This document shows, in pieces, positions 1 through 10,028 of a stretch of DNA of 64,000 nt; within the stretch, counting starts at the first letter, position 1; the number at the start of each line of letters is the position of its first letter. Below the pieces are notes generated by a model. The model was not told where the DNA came from and searched no databases. It saw only the letters and a program-made list of their open reading frames with translations. Both the position numbers and the translations under genes were made by a program. The DNA comes from Methylovirgula sp. (lineage in GTDB: Bacteria > Pseudomonadota > Alphaproteobacteria > Rhizobiales > Beijerinckiaceae), in NCBI RefSeq assembly GCF_037200945.1, contig NZ_JBBCGP010000001.1:124001-188000 (forward strand). Direction: 5' to 3'.

Positions 1-2707
1 CAACCTGCGTATAGATGTTGATCGTCGCCACGCCGAAGAAAAGCGGTACGAGCGCACCACTGATGGCCATCGGCACGCTGATCATGATGACGAGCGGATC
101 GCGCAAGCTTTCGAATTGCGCCGCGAGCACCAGGAAGATGATGATGAGCGCGAAGAAGAAGGTGACCGCAAGCTGATTGCCTTCCTGCACGAATTGACGC
201 GAATCCGCGAGATAATCGTGGTTGAAGCCCGCCGGCAGATTTTTCGCCTCGCCCTCAAGGAAGTTAACGACGGTGCCCATCGTGACACCCGGCATCGCCA
301 CGGCCTGGAAGGTCGCGGAATTGAGCTGGTTATAATGTGTCAGAGCATTCGGATCGGTGCCGGTCGAAATCGATACGACGGTCGAAAGCGGAATCTGCGC
401 CCCCGTCAGTGACGGCACATAGTACGTCGATAGAAGCTTGGGCGTCAGGCGGAAGCTGCGTGGCACCTCCGGGATCACCTCGTAGGAACGGCCCTGGAGG
501 TTGAACCAGTTGACGTAATTACCGCCCATCATCAGCGCGAGCGTGTCGCCGATCTGCTGCATCGTCAGCCCGAGGTCGCTCGCCTTGCTGCGGTCGATCT
601 TGATGCGGACGACGGGCTGATTGAACTGAAGATCGCTGTCCGTGACGATGAAGAGCCCGCTTTTACGCGCGTCCGCTTTGATCTTCTCCATCTCGGTATA
701 AATGTTGGAGAAGCCGCTTGTTGAATTAATGACCATCTGGATCGGCAAGCCGCCGGGGCCGCCAGGCAGCGCCGGCAGATTGAAGGCAAAGGCATTGACG
801 CCCGGAATTTCCGACAGTTTCGCTTGCACCAGCGGCTTGATCGCCATGGCCGAGCGTTTGCGCTCGTCCCAAGGCTTCAACAACATGCCGGAAATGCCCT
901 GGTTCGGCGACGGTGTGCCATTGAGAACGAAGCGCAGATCCGTCTCGGGGAACGTCGCGAAAGCCTTGTCGAGCTCCGCGCCGTAATAATCGGCGTAATC
1001 GATATTGCCGTATTGCGGCGTCTTGGTCAGAGCAAAGACGATGCCCTGATCTTCTTCCGGCGCGAGTTCGGAACTCGAATGCATGTAGAGGAAGACGACG
1101 AGGCCGAGAATCGTCGCCGCGAAAAGGCCGGTCGCCGCGCGATAGTTGAGCGAACGGTCGAGGCGGCGTCCATACCAGCCCGTCACCGCGCTGAAAACCT
1201 TGTCGACGATCTGCGCGAAGCGGCTCGGCTCGCCTTGCTTGAGCAGCACCGAACACATCATCGGCGACAACGTCAGCGCAATGATACCCGAAACCACGAC
1301 CGAGCCGGCGAGCGTGAAGGCGAATTCACGGAACAGGATGCCGGTCAACCCACCGAGGAATCCGATTGGCGCGTAAACCGCGGCAAGCGTGATGGTCATG
1401 GCGATGACGGGCCCGACGATTTCACGCGCGCCGATCAGCGCCGCCTGCACTGGCGTCTTGCCCTCTTCGACGTGGCGGTAAATATTTTCGACGACGACGA
1501 TGGCATCGTCAACGACGAGGCCGATCGCCAGCACCATCGCCAGCAGCGTCAGCAAATTGAGGCTGAACCCCATGATCATCATCATCGCGCAGGCGCCGAC
1601 CAGCGACAGCGGAATGGTGACGACCGGGATCAGCACGGAGCGGAACGAGCCGAGGAACAGGAAGATAACCACGACGACGATCAGCACCGCCTCGATCAGC
1701 GTGTGCTCCACCTCGTCGATCGAAGACTGAATGAACTTGGTCGAATCGTAGGCGACCTTCATCTGCAGCGAGGGCGGCAGATTGCGTTCGATGGTCGGGA
1801 ACAGTGCGCGCACGCCCTTCACGATCGTCAGCGGATTGCCTTCCGGCGTTGCCTGCACGCCAATGAAGATCGCGTGTTCGCCGTTGAACGCGACGCTCGA
1901 ATCCTCGCTCTGCGCGCCGAGATCGACCTTAGCGATATCCTCGATGCGGACGAGGCCGCCGTCCTTAGACTTTACGATCATCCGCTTGAACTGATCGATA
2001 TCGGTCAGGTCCGAATTGGTTGTGACGTTCGAGACGGTGTAATAGCCCTTCGTCTGGCCGGAAGCCGCCTGATAATTATTGGCCTGGATTGCGGCGACAA
2101 CCTCCGCCGCGGAGACGCCGCGGCCAGCCATGCGGATCGGATCGAGCCACAAGCGCATCGCAAAGGTCTGGCCGCCGAGAATGTCAGCCGAGGCAACGCC
2201 GTCGACCGTCGACATCAACGGCTGGATGACGCGGGTGAGGTAATCCGAGATCGCCGAGCCGGAAAGTTCGGTGCTCGAGAAGCCGATATACATGACGGCC
2301 GTGGTCTGGCCGGTCGATTTGATGATGATCGGGTCGTTGGCGGCTTTCGGGATCTGATATTTGACCTGATTGACCTTCGCCATCACGTCGGTCAGCGCCT
2401 GATTGGGATCGGCGTTGAGCTTCATGTAGACGGAGATCGTGCTTGTCCCCTGCACCGACTGCGACGTCATGTAGTCGATGCCTTCGGCCGAGGCGACCGC
2501 CTGCTCGATTGGCGTCGTGATGAAGCCCTGCATCAGGTCAGGCGAAGCGCCGGGATAGCTCGTCGTCACGGTGATCACCGTGTTCGACAATTTCGGATAT
2601 TGGCGCACTGGCAAATGCAGGCCGGCGTTGATGCCGATCAGCAGGATGAGCAGGCTGACGACAAGCGACAGAATCGGCCGCTTGATGAAAATATCAGTAA
2701 AAGCCAT
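1..2707 (-). CDS. RND efflux pump inner-membrane permease (HAE1 family), 3' end beyond the window
   Basis: This is the proton-driven inner-membrane subunit of a tripartite efflux pump (AcrB/MexF class). About 902 residues are visible and the C-terminus lies outside the window. The N-terminus (MAFTDIFIKRPILSLVVS) is the usual TM1 start of the family. The TM4 segment AIGLVVDDAIVVVENIY carries the paired Asp residues of the proton relay. Two large periplasmic loops follow TM1 and TM7, as in RND pumps. The start ATG at 2707 lies 15 bp after the adaptor gene, so the two are probably one transcript with the tetR gene. No outer-membrane channel gene is visible. The substrate cannot be told from sequence. 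Confidence 0.95.
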   Translation of the reverse strand, partial: MAFTDIFIKRPILSLVVSLLILLIGINAGLHLPVRQYPKLSNTVITVTTSYPGASPDLMQGFITTPIEQAVASAEGIDYMTSQSVQGTSTISVYMKLNADPNQALTDVMAKVNQVKYQIPKAANDPIIIKSTGQTTAVMYIGFSSTELSGSAISDYLTRVIQPLMSTVDGVASADILGGQTFAMRLWLDPIRMAGRGVSAAEVVAAIQANNYQAASGQTKGYYTVSNVTTNSDLTDIDQFKRMIVKSKDGGLVRIEDIAKVDLGAQSEDSSVAFNGEHAIFIGVQATPEGNPLTIVKGVRALFPTIERNLPPSLQMKVAYDSTKFIQSSIDEVEHTLIEAVLIVVVVIFLFLGSFRSVLIPVVTIPLSLVGACAMMMIMGFSLNLLTLLAMVLAIGLVVDDAIVVVENIYRHVEEGKTPVQAALIGAREIVGPVIAMTITLAAVYAPIGFLGGLTGILFREFAFTLAGSVVVSGIIALTLSPMMCSVLLKQGEPSRFAQIVDKVFSAVTGWYGRRLDRSLNYRAATGLFAATILGLVVFLYMHSSSELAPEEDQGIVFALTKTPQYGNIDYADYYGAELDKAFATFPETDLRFVLNGTPSPNQGISGMLLKPWDERKRSAMAIKPLVQAKLSEIPGVNAFAFNLPALPGGPGGLPIQMVINSTSGFSNIYTEMEKIKADARKSGLFIVTDSDLQFNQPVVRIKIDRSKASDLGLTMQQIGDTLALMMGGNYVNWFNLQGRSYEVIPEVPRSFRLTPKLLSTYYVPSLTGAQIPLSTVVSISTGTDPNALTHYNQLNSATFQAVAMPGVTMGTVVNFLEGEAKNLPAGFNHDYLADSRQFVQEGNQLAVTFFFALIIIFLVLAAQFESLRDPLVIMISVPMAISGALVPLFFGVATINIYTQV

Positions 2708-2722
2708 CTCGGACTCCGCCGC

Positions 2723-3922
2723 TCAATAGGGGCTGGATTCGGCCGGAATCTTCGGCGGCGGATCACTTGAAATCGCGACCGGCACGCCCGACTGCAGCTT
2801 GATCTGGCCAACGGCGACGACTTGATCGCCAGGCTTGATGTCTTTGCTCGCGATCACCACGCGGCCGTCGATGCGCTCACCCGTTTTCACAAAGGTGCGC
2901 TCGGCCGTCAGTGCCGGCTTGCCGTCGGCACCTTGCGATTTCTTGATGAGGAAGACGGAATCGCCATAGAGCGAATAGTCCGCAGCCGTTTCCGGCACCG
3001 TCATGACAGGCGCCTCCGAAGGCAACACGATCGTCGCGGTGGCGAACATGCCCGGCTTCAGCGCATGGTCGGGATTCTCGAACGTCGCCTGGACCTCGAT
3101 GTTGCGTGTGTCCGTGCTGACTTGCGGCTCGACCGTGGTGATCTTGCCGGTAAAGACGCGGCCTGGATAAGAATCAACGCTGATATTGACGGTCTGTCCG
3201 AGTTTAAGTTGAGCGCTGTTCTTTTCCGTCACGGTGAAATTCACCCAGATTACCGACAGATCGGTGAGGGTGACGATCTGCGTGCCAGCATTGAGGAACT
3301 GACCAACTTCGATGTGACGCAAGCCGAGCTCGCCGTCGAACGGTGCAAGGATCAGCTTCTGCGAGATGATCGCCTTGGTCTTGGAGATGCCCGCCATGGC
3401 CTGATCGTAGGTTGCTTGCTGATCGTCGACTGTCGCTTGCGGGCCGAACTGGCGCAACGCGAGTGCCTTGGCGCGGTCGAGCGAGAGTTTTGCGCCCACG
3501 GCCTGCGCCTGGAAGCTGGCGAGATCACCCTGTTCCGGCTCGTCAAACAATTGGACGAGCGGCTGGCCTTTTTTCACATGCGTGCCGGGCTCGAACATGA
3601 TTTTCACGACGCGGCCGGAAACTTCGCTCGTCACATTGACCTGATGCACCGCGACGACATCGCCGATGCCGGTCAGGAGATTGGGCAGAACCTCGCTTTT
3701 GACATCCGCGACACTGACCGTCGCCGGTGGCATTTTCATATTCGCGAAGAATTGCGCAATCATATGATTGCGAAACTGGTTGAAGCCCCAGAACACCCCG
3801 ACGAGCAGCGCCATCAGCACCACCATGATCGAGAACCAGAGCTTGGTGCGCACCGGCTTGTCGGTCTTGGGCTTGCGATAGGCCGTTCTGGCGGAGACTT
3901 CGGTTTCGGCAGAGAGCGTCAT
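2723..3922 (-). CDS. RND efflux periplasmic adaptor (membrane fusion protein, HlyD/AcrA type)
   Basis: This 399-residue protein has a short cytoplasmic N-terminus, one membrane anchor at about residues 28-48 (LWFSIMVVLMALLVGVFWGF), and a lipoyl/barrel-sandwich half-motif (VTSEVSGRVVKIMFEPGTHV) typical of adaptors. An alpha-helical hairpin and beta-barrel domain follow. It would link the permease to an outer-membrane channel. Its ATG overlaps the TGA of the upstream tetR gene by four bases (ATGA), implying translational coupling, and it ends 15 bp before the permease start. It resembles MexH/MdtA-like adaptors with an uncleaved anchor rather than a lipoprotein signal. Confidence 0.95.
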   Translation of the reverse strand: MTLSAETEVSARTAYRKPKTDKPVRTKLWFSIMVVLMALLVGVFWGFNQFRNHMIAQFFANMKMPPATVSVADVKSEVLPNLLTGIGDVVAVHQVNVTSEVSGRVVKIMFEPGTHVKKGQPLVQLFDEPEQGDLASFQAQAVGAKLSLDRAKALALRQFGPQATVDDQQATYDQAMAGISKTKAIISQKLILAPFDGELGLRHIEVGQFLNAGTQIVTLTDLSVIWVNFTVTEKNSAQLKLGQTVNISVDSYPGRVFTGKITTVEPQVSTDTRNIEVQATFENPDHALKPGMFATATIVLPSEAPVMTVPETAADYSLYGDSVFLIKKSQGADGKPALTAERTFVKTGERIDGRVVIASKDIKPGDQVVAVGQIKLQSGVPVAISSDPPPKIPAESSPY

Positions 3923-4623
3923 CTGGCAAATTCCAATACGGAGGCTTCGAAACTTCCAAAGGGGATATCGAGAGCGGCATGCATCTCAATCGCGGCATCG
4001 GTGAGGCCGATCCCGCGCAGGATGTAGATGCAGACTTCGCGTTCCAGCTCGACAGGCGGCGGATAGTCGAGCGAGGGCAGCAGCGGCATTTGCGTCGCCG
4101 CCAGCGTGCAGAGCGTGTGATGCGCAAACCAGAAGAGATTGCGCGAATTGGCGCCGCCGCGCGTGGCGTCGCCGACTGCGATGGCATGATCGAGCGAATT
4201 GATGAAAATCGGCGCGATGACCTGTTCGACCTTGTCGAACAATATTTTGGCGAATTCACCATCCTCGAGATAGCTCGAGAAGGTCAGCCGCAGCTTCTGA
4301 TTGCCTTCGGCATCCGAACCATCCGCAGCGGAGATGAAATAATGCGTCATGCCACGCACGATCAGCGCCAGCGTGCGCGTCGAGGGCGGCTCGGCCCGCA
4401 GCCGGGCAAGACCTGGATCGGCGGTACAGATGTCCGCCAGAATAGCTGCATAGATCGCCGATTTAGTCGGGAAGTGCTTGAAAAGCAGCGCTTCCGAAAT
4501 CCCCGCGGCATCGGCAATCCGCCGGGTGGTCGTCCCGCCAAAGCCGTGACGGGCGAAGAGCGGCAGTGCGCACTCGAGGATCTGCTGGCGACGATCGTCG
4601 CGCGAAAGCCGGGTCGGTTGCAT
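3919..4623 (-). CDS. TetR/AcrR-family transcriptional regulator of the efflux operon
   Basis: This 234-residue protein has an N-terminal helix-turn-helix domain (residues about 10-56, with TTRRIADAAGISEALLFKHF) and a variable ligand-binding C-terminal domain. The start at 4623 was chosen because the protein then begins MQPTRLSRDDRR. Upstream in-frame codons belong to antisense reading through lepA. It is the first gene of the operon tetR-adaptor-permease, joined to the adaptor by an ATGA overlap. A perfect inverted repeat lies 5 bp upstream of the start, so autorepression is likely. The ligand is unknown. Confidence 0.93.
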   Translation of the reverse strand: MQPTRLSRDDRRQQILECALPLFARHGFGGTTTRRIADAAGISEALLFKHFPTKSAIYAAILADICTADPGLARLRAEPPSTRTLALIVRGMTHYFISAADGSDAEGNQKLRLTFSSYLEDGEFAKILFDKVEQVIAPIFINSLDHAIAVGDATRGGANSRNLFWFAHHTLCTLAATQMPLLPSLDYPPPVELEREVCIYILRGIGLTDAAIEMHAALDIPFGSFEASVLEFAR

Positions 4624-4628
4624 GGTCG

Positions 4629-4646
4629 TAAGTGACCACTCACTTA
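4629..4646. promoter_or_regulatory. Probable TetR operator
   Basis: A perfect inverted repeat, TAAGTGA-ccac-TCACTTA, has 7-bp arms and a 4-bp spacer. It sits immediately upstream of the tetR start codon, where it would block transcription or early elongation of the efflux operon. Symmetric sites of this size are typical for TetR dimers. Binding is inferred. Confidence 0.75.
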
Positions 4647-4845
4647 CCGATCTGTCAAGCTGAGCCGTAGATTTTTCTCCCCTCCGCGGCCGCGGCGCGA
4701 ACCGAATTTTCCCGGTGCCCGACGCTCCGGGCAATAAAAGCGCGGGCGGCCCGGCGGGATGGCCCCAAAATGTTGCCGGGACAATCCCCGCGATCGTGCA
4801 ACGCACGCCTTTCTTTCGCGTGGGGCGCCTGCTATCCCGCGACGC

Positions 4846-6645
<1,800 letters not shown>

Positions 6646-6652
6646 GGACGCT

Positions 6653-6970
6653 ATGGACGAGATGAAAAGCCCGCGTGAAGCCGCACGCCCTTTCACACCG
6701 AAACTCACGGCACTCGTCGAAAGTCCCCTCTACGATAAGGTTTGGGAAGATCCCGAACTTTCCAAACGCGACCGAAGCCCTGTGACTGTCGCCTCGCTCA
6801 TTGCCCTTGGCAGCACCGATGAGCTACCGGCCCATTTGCGCCGCGCCCTCGACAACGGCGTCACAAAAACAGAACTCAGCGCGCTGATCACCCATCTCGC
6901 GTTTTATGTGGGATTTCCGGCTGCGATCACGGCGTCGCATATTGCGCATAAAGTGCTGGGACCAATCTAA
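6653..6970 (+). CDS. Carboxymuconolactone decarboxylase (CMD) family protein
   Basis: This small all-helical protein of 105 residues ends with the family pattern ELSALITHLAFYVGFPAAI followed by an ASHIA helix. It resembles the C-terminal half of 4-carboxymuconolactone decarboxylase-like proteins. The CxxC pair of the AhpD peroxidase subgroup is absent, so peroxidase activity is unlikely. The gene starts 7 bp after the lepA stop and is probably cotranscribed with it. No partner gene for aromatic degradation is nearby, and the substrate is unknown. Confidence 0.8.
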   Translation: MDEMKSPREAARPFTPKLTALVESPLYDKVWEDPELSKRDRSPVTVASLIALGSTDELPAHLRRALDNGVTKTELSALITHLAFYVGFPAAITASHIAHKVLGPI

Positions 6971-7042
6971 GCGGACACCGCCATCGACGAAAATCGCTTC
7001 GTGACAAACGCAGCCACGGCGATAAACTGCCTGTTGTTCGAC

Positions 7043-7086
7043 GCGTTTTCTCCACGCGAAGCGGTTCGCGCTTCGCTCGAAAACGC
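7043..7086. repeat. 44-bp palindromic intergenic repeat, copy 1
   Basis: The 44-bp element has perfect 8-bp terminal arms (GCGTTTTC and GAAAACGC) and an internally self-complementary centre with CACGCGAA and TTCGCTC blocks. A second copy of equal length lies in opposite orientation at 38969-39012. Both copies are intergenic. This resembles the short palindromic repeats dispersed in Hyphomicrobiales genomes. Confidence 0.75.
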
Positions 7087-7118
7087 TTTGAATTGGATGC
7101 GCTGCGGATCGAGGCGCC

Positions 7119-7346
7119 ATGTACATCATCGCCCGCAACATCAAAGGCCCTGCCAAAAGCCGGAACCTCCGCTGCGAGGCGCTGATGGTCGACAAGGCAA
7201 GCTTCACGGTTTGGCCGCCCTCCAGCGAGGACGGCTGGCGCCGCGCCTATAAATTCCGCGACAAGCTGATGGCCGAAGTTGTGCGCCTCGAACTCGACCC
7301 GATGGGCGAAAAGCTGAAGGTAATCGAGGCGGTTTACATCCCCTAG
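7119..7346 (+). CDS. Small conserved-looking hypothetical protein
   Basis: This 75-residue protein is compact, charged and without a signal or membrane segment (begins MYIIARNIKGPAKSR, ends KVIEAVYIP). A purine-rich GGATCGAGG lies a few bases before the ATG. Codon use matches the neighbouring core genes, with G or C at most third positions. I do not recognise a domain. It is convergent with msrB, separated by a GC-rich hairpin. Confidence 0.6.
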   Translation: MYIIARNIKGPAKSRNLRCEALMVDKASFTVWPPSSEDGWRRAYKFRDKLMAEVVRLELDPMGEKLKVIEAVYIP

Positions 7347-7368
7347 AAAGCGGCGTGGAGGCCGGGCG

Positions 7369-7390
7369 ATCCCCGGATCGAGCCGGGGAT
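7369..7390. terminator. Hairpin between convergent genes
   Basis: An inverted repeat ATCCCCGG-atcgag-CCGGGGAT, with 8-bp perfect arms and a 6-nt loop, lies between the small hypothetical gene and msrB, which face each other. There is no T-run, so it may be a weak or bidirectional terminator, or an intergenic repeat. Confidence 0.5.
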
Positions 7391-7401
7391 GCCGTGACAG
7401 C

Positions 7402-7803
7402 CTATTCCGGGTGGAAATTCATCGCCACGCCATTGATGCAATAGCGCAGGTGCGTCGGCGGCGGCCCGTCGGGGAAGACATGCCCGAGATGGCTGCCGCA
7501 GCGGCTGCAATGCGCTTCGACGCGCTCCATGCCGTAGCTGTTGTCCACGCTGGTCTCGACCGAGCCGGGCACCGGATCGTTGAAGCTCGGCCAGCCCGTG
7601 CCGCTCTCAAACTTCGTCTTCGAGACGAACAGTGGCTGGTCGCATCCAGCGCAGGTGAAGCTTCCAGCCCGCTTTTCGAAGTTGAGCGCGCAGGAGCCGG
7701 GCCGCTCCGTCCCGTGGCCGCGCATGACCTGATATTGCTCCGGCGTCAGCAGCTTGCGCCATTCAGCCTCGGAATGCGTGACGGGATAGTCTTTGACGTC
7801 CAT
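7402..7803 (-). CDS. msrB: Peptide-methionine (R)-S-oxide reductase
   Basis: MsrB reduces the R epimer of methionine sulfoxide in proteins using thioredoxin. The 133-residue protein shows the two zinc-binding CxxC pairs (C51/C54 in CAGC; C99/C102 in CSRC), the GTGWPSF substrate motif and the catalytic Cys of RYCINGVAMNF at 122. The start at 7803 is preferred over the upstream in-frame ATG at 7848 because GGGAG is correctly spaced before it. The partner msrA is about 8.6 kb away, so the two are not an operon here. Confidence 0.97.
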   Translation of the reverse strand: MDVKDYPVTHSEAEWRKLLTPEQYQVMRGHGTERPGSCALNFEKRAGSFTCAGCDQPLFVSKTKFESGTGWPSFNDPVPGSVETSVDNSYGMERVEAHCSRCGSHLGHVFPDGPPPTHLRYCINGVAMNFHPE

Positions 7804-8041
7804 GATATTCACTCCCTCGCGCGGCTTGGGCTCCGCGCTTTCCAGCATTATTACGCCAATTCCGCGGATTTGTTACAAGACAGAGACGGCAGCGCTTCGG
7901 CCACGCGCCAACGCGATTGTGACGTCTTGGACCCAGGAAAATCGGCCATAAGCAAGAAAGTCGGAGCCACCGAGAGCGATTGTTAAGCCTCGCTGGCTAA
8001 TAATTTCGCCCCTCTCAGGCGGGTAGGACGCAGGCGTCTGC

Positions 8042-9286
8042 ATGGCCGATAACGGCGCACACATTTCATCCTCAACAAGCGCTGACCTCGCCTCCATTGA
8101 CGCCGCGATACGGTCCAGAAACTGGCTGTTGCGCTTCCCCGGCAAATTGGAAGCGGTCTTTGAGCGCGACACGGGCGAGGAAAGATCTCGCGACCTTATC
8201 GTCCGCGCCTATATCGGCATCGTCGTTTATGACCTTTTCGCGATTGCGGATTATTGGGCGACGCCAAAGCTTTTCTGGACCGCCTTCTGGGTCCGGGCGG
8301 CATTTTTCACGCCCGTAGCCCTCGTCATCACGGCGATACTGCACACGCATCCTCGCGCCTTCATCCGCGAAAGCCTTATCTGTATCGGCGGCGGCGCCAT
8401 CGCCGTCGCGACGATCATCTTTCTCATGGCGGAGAGCGGCGGCGCGCCGCAAGCGACCCTGCATGAATCGATGATCCTCGTCGTTCTTTTTCTCTCCGTC
8501 GTGCAAAGAACGCGATTTTCGTTCCTGGCGCCGACGTGCCTCGCCATCATCGTGGTGCATGTCCTCGCGGTCGCGTATTTTTATCATTATGCGATGGGAC
8601 AGCAGGTCGCGATCAACATGGTGTTCAGCGCAGCGGTGATTTTCGCGCTCATCGCCGCCTATACGATGGAGCGCGATCTGCGCCTGCATTACCTGCTGTC
8701 GCAGCGCGGCCTGGCGCAAAATTCAGAACTCGACAAAATGACCCGTCGCGACTCGTTGACCGGTCTCGGCAACCGTCGCGCGCTTGAAGAAACTCTCGCC
8801 GCCTGCGAGCAATTCGACTTCGCGGTCGAGCTCTCGATTGTCCTGCTCGATATTGACCATTTCAAACTCTTCAACGATTCTGCGGGACATCAGGCTGGTG
8901 ATCTCTGCCTCAAACGCGTGGCCGGCATCATCCAGGCGGAATTGCGCGGGCAGGCCGATCACGCGTTCCGCTTCGGCGGCGAAGAGTTCATCGTCGTCCT
9001 TCCCCAGACAACAATGGCGAAAGCGCTTGTTGTCGCCGAACGGATGCGCCGAGCTATCGAAAGCGCCGGCATTCCCCATCCGGCGCTCGAGTCTGCAGCC
9101 TATGTGACGGCGAGCTTCGGCGTCGCATCGGGCCAGCCTGCGTTCGATCTCACCGCCAACGGGATCGTCGCTAATGCCGATGAATGCCTTTATGCCGCCA
9201 AGCGCAATGGCCGCAATCAGGTTTGGCCCGGGAGCCCGGCCGGCATCGGCCCGGATACTGGCACATCCACATCATTGAAAGCATAA
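8042..9286 (+). CDS. Membrane-anchored diguanylate cyclase (GGDEF domain)
   Basis: The protein has 414 residues. The N-terminal half carries about six hydrophobic segments between residues 55 and 205, a membrane sensor without a recognised ligand-binding domain. A short linker leads to a GGDEF domain (about 230-395) with an intact active site RFGGEEF and the DIDHFKLFND metal/nucleotide segment. It would make cyclic di-GMP. The inhibitory I-site RxxD is degenerate: the Asp is in place, but the Arg position is Gly, with an Arg one residue earlier. It stands alone, with no EAL domain nearby. Confidence 0.93.
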   Translation: MADNGAHISSSTSADLASIDAAIRSRNWLLRFPGKLEAVFERDTGEERSRDLIVRAYIGIVVYDLFAIADYWATPKLFWTAFWVRAAFFTPVALVITAILHTHPRAFIRESLICIGGGAIAVATIIFLMAESGGAPQATLHESMILVVLFLSVVQRTRFSFLAPTCLAIIVVHVLAVAYFYHYAMGQQVAINMVFSAAVIFALIAAYTMERDLRLHYLLSQRGLAQNSELDKMTRRDSLTGLGNRRALEETLAACEQFDFAVELSIVLLDIDHFKLFNDSAGHQAGDLCLKRVAGIIQAELRGQADHAFRFGGEEFIVVLPQTTMAKALVVAERMRRAIESAGIPHPALESAAYVTASFGVASGQPAFDLTANGIVANADECLYAAKRNGRNQVWPGSPAGIGPDTGTSTSLKA

Positions 9287-9350
9287 ACCGCCCGCTCGCC
9301 GATTTTCCGGATACCCTCCTATTACCGCGTGTTTCTCGCCGAGACTTTAG

Positions 9351-9605
9351 ATGAGCTCCATGATCGAGAGTGGTCAGCGCCTGACCAGGAGGACGAAAAC
9401 CATCGCATTGGTCTTCGTTGTCGTGTTCATAGCCGCTGCGATTTATTACTCTCGGGATCGGCCTAAACGCGATGAAGTCCTCATACCTTGCGGTGGTTGG
9501 CAGCATGATGCGGGCAGCACAAACCCGCCGAGGGCCCCGGTCACACCCAACGGAACGCCGTTGATCGGGTCGTTATCGAGCAACCAGTTGCGTCCGAGGT
9601 GTTAG
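9351..9605 (+). CDS. Hypothetical single-pass membrane protein
   Basis: This 84-residue ORF has a positively charged N-terminus and one hydrophobic segment at about residues 18-33 (TIALVFVVVFIAAAIYYS), followed by a Pro-rich tail ending in Cys. No domain is recognised and no convincing ribosome binding site is seen, so the call rests on the membrane segment and the absence of a competing gene. It could be spurious. Confidence 0.35.
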   Translation: MSSMIESGQRLTRRTKTIALVFVVVFIAAAIYYSRDRPKRDEVLIPCGGWQHDAGSTNPPRAPVTPNGTPLIGSLSSNQLRPRC

Positions 9606-9624
9606 GGCCCACAGCGCGCTGCAC

Positions 9625-9993
9625 TCAATGGCGATGCGCGGCGAGATATTCGACAAGCGCGAGAGCGTTGTTATGCAATTCGTCGTGCGCCGCGTAAACA
9701 AGCGTCGTGTGGCCGTGCTTGATGACGTCGAGCAATTGAGTCACGGCCTCGTCGCTTTTCGCGAGCTCGGCCCAGTAACGCGTCCGAAATTCCGGCCAAC
9801 GCTCCGGATCATGGCCAAACCATTTGCGTAGGTCGGTGCTCGGCGCGATGTCCTTCAGCCACAATTTGACGTCGGCATGTGCCTTACTCAATCCACGCGG
9901 CCAAATACGATCGACAAGCACGCGGGCGCCGTCGGCGGCGGACGCAGGCTCATAGACTCTCTTGATTTGGACCCGAGAGGATTTTTCAGCCAC
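9625..9993 (-). CDS. DUF488 family protein
   Basis: The 122-residue protein matches the DUF488 pattern: an N-terminal VQIKRVYEPA strand, the RILVDR-like block (RVLVDRIWPRGLSK), a WFGHDPERWPEF segment, and a C-terminal TLVYAAHDELHNNA block. The family is widespread in bacteria and its biochemical function is not established. It is monocistronic here, in the same direction as the downstream oxidoreductase gene but separated by other sequence. Confidence 0.9.
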   Translation of the reverse strand: MAEKSSRVQIKRVYEPASAADGARVLVDRIWPRGLSKAHADVKLWLKDIAPSTDLRKWFGHDPERWPEFRTRYWAELAKSDEAVTQLLDVIKHGHTTLVYAAHDELHNNALALVEYLAAHRH

Positions 9994-10028
9994 TGCAAGC
10001 CCTCCACAAGGTCACGGACCGCGCCACC

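Noticed and set aside
824..2770. 648-codon plus-strand ORF
   Set aside because: It is antisense to the RND permease gene, with Arg/Asp/His-rich composition typical of a reverse-frame shadow in GC-rich DNA.
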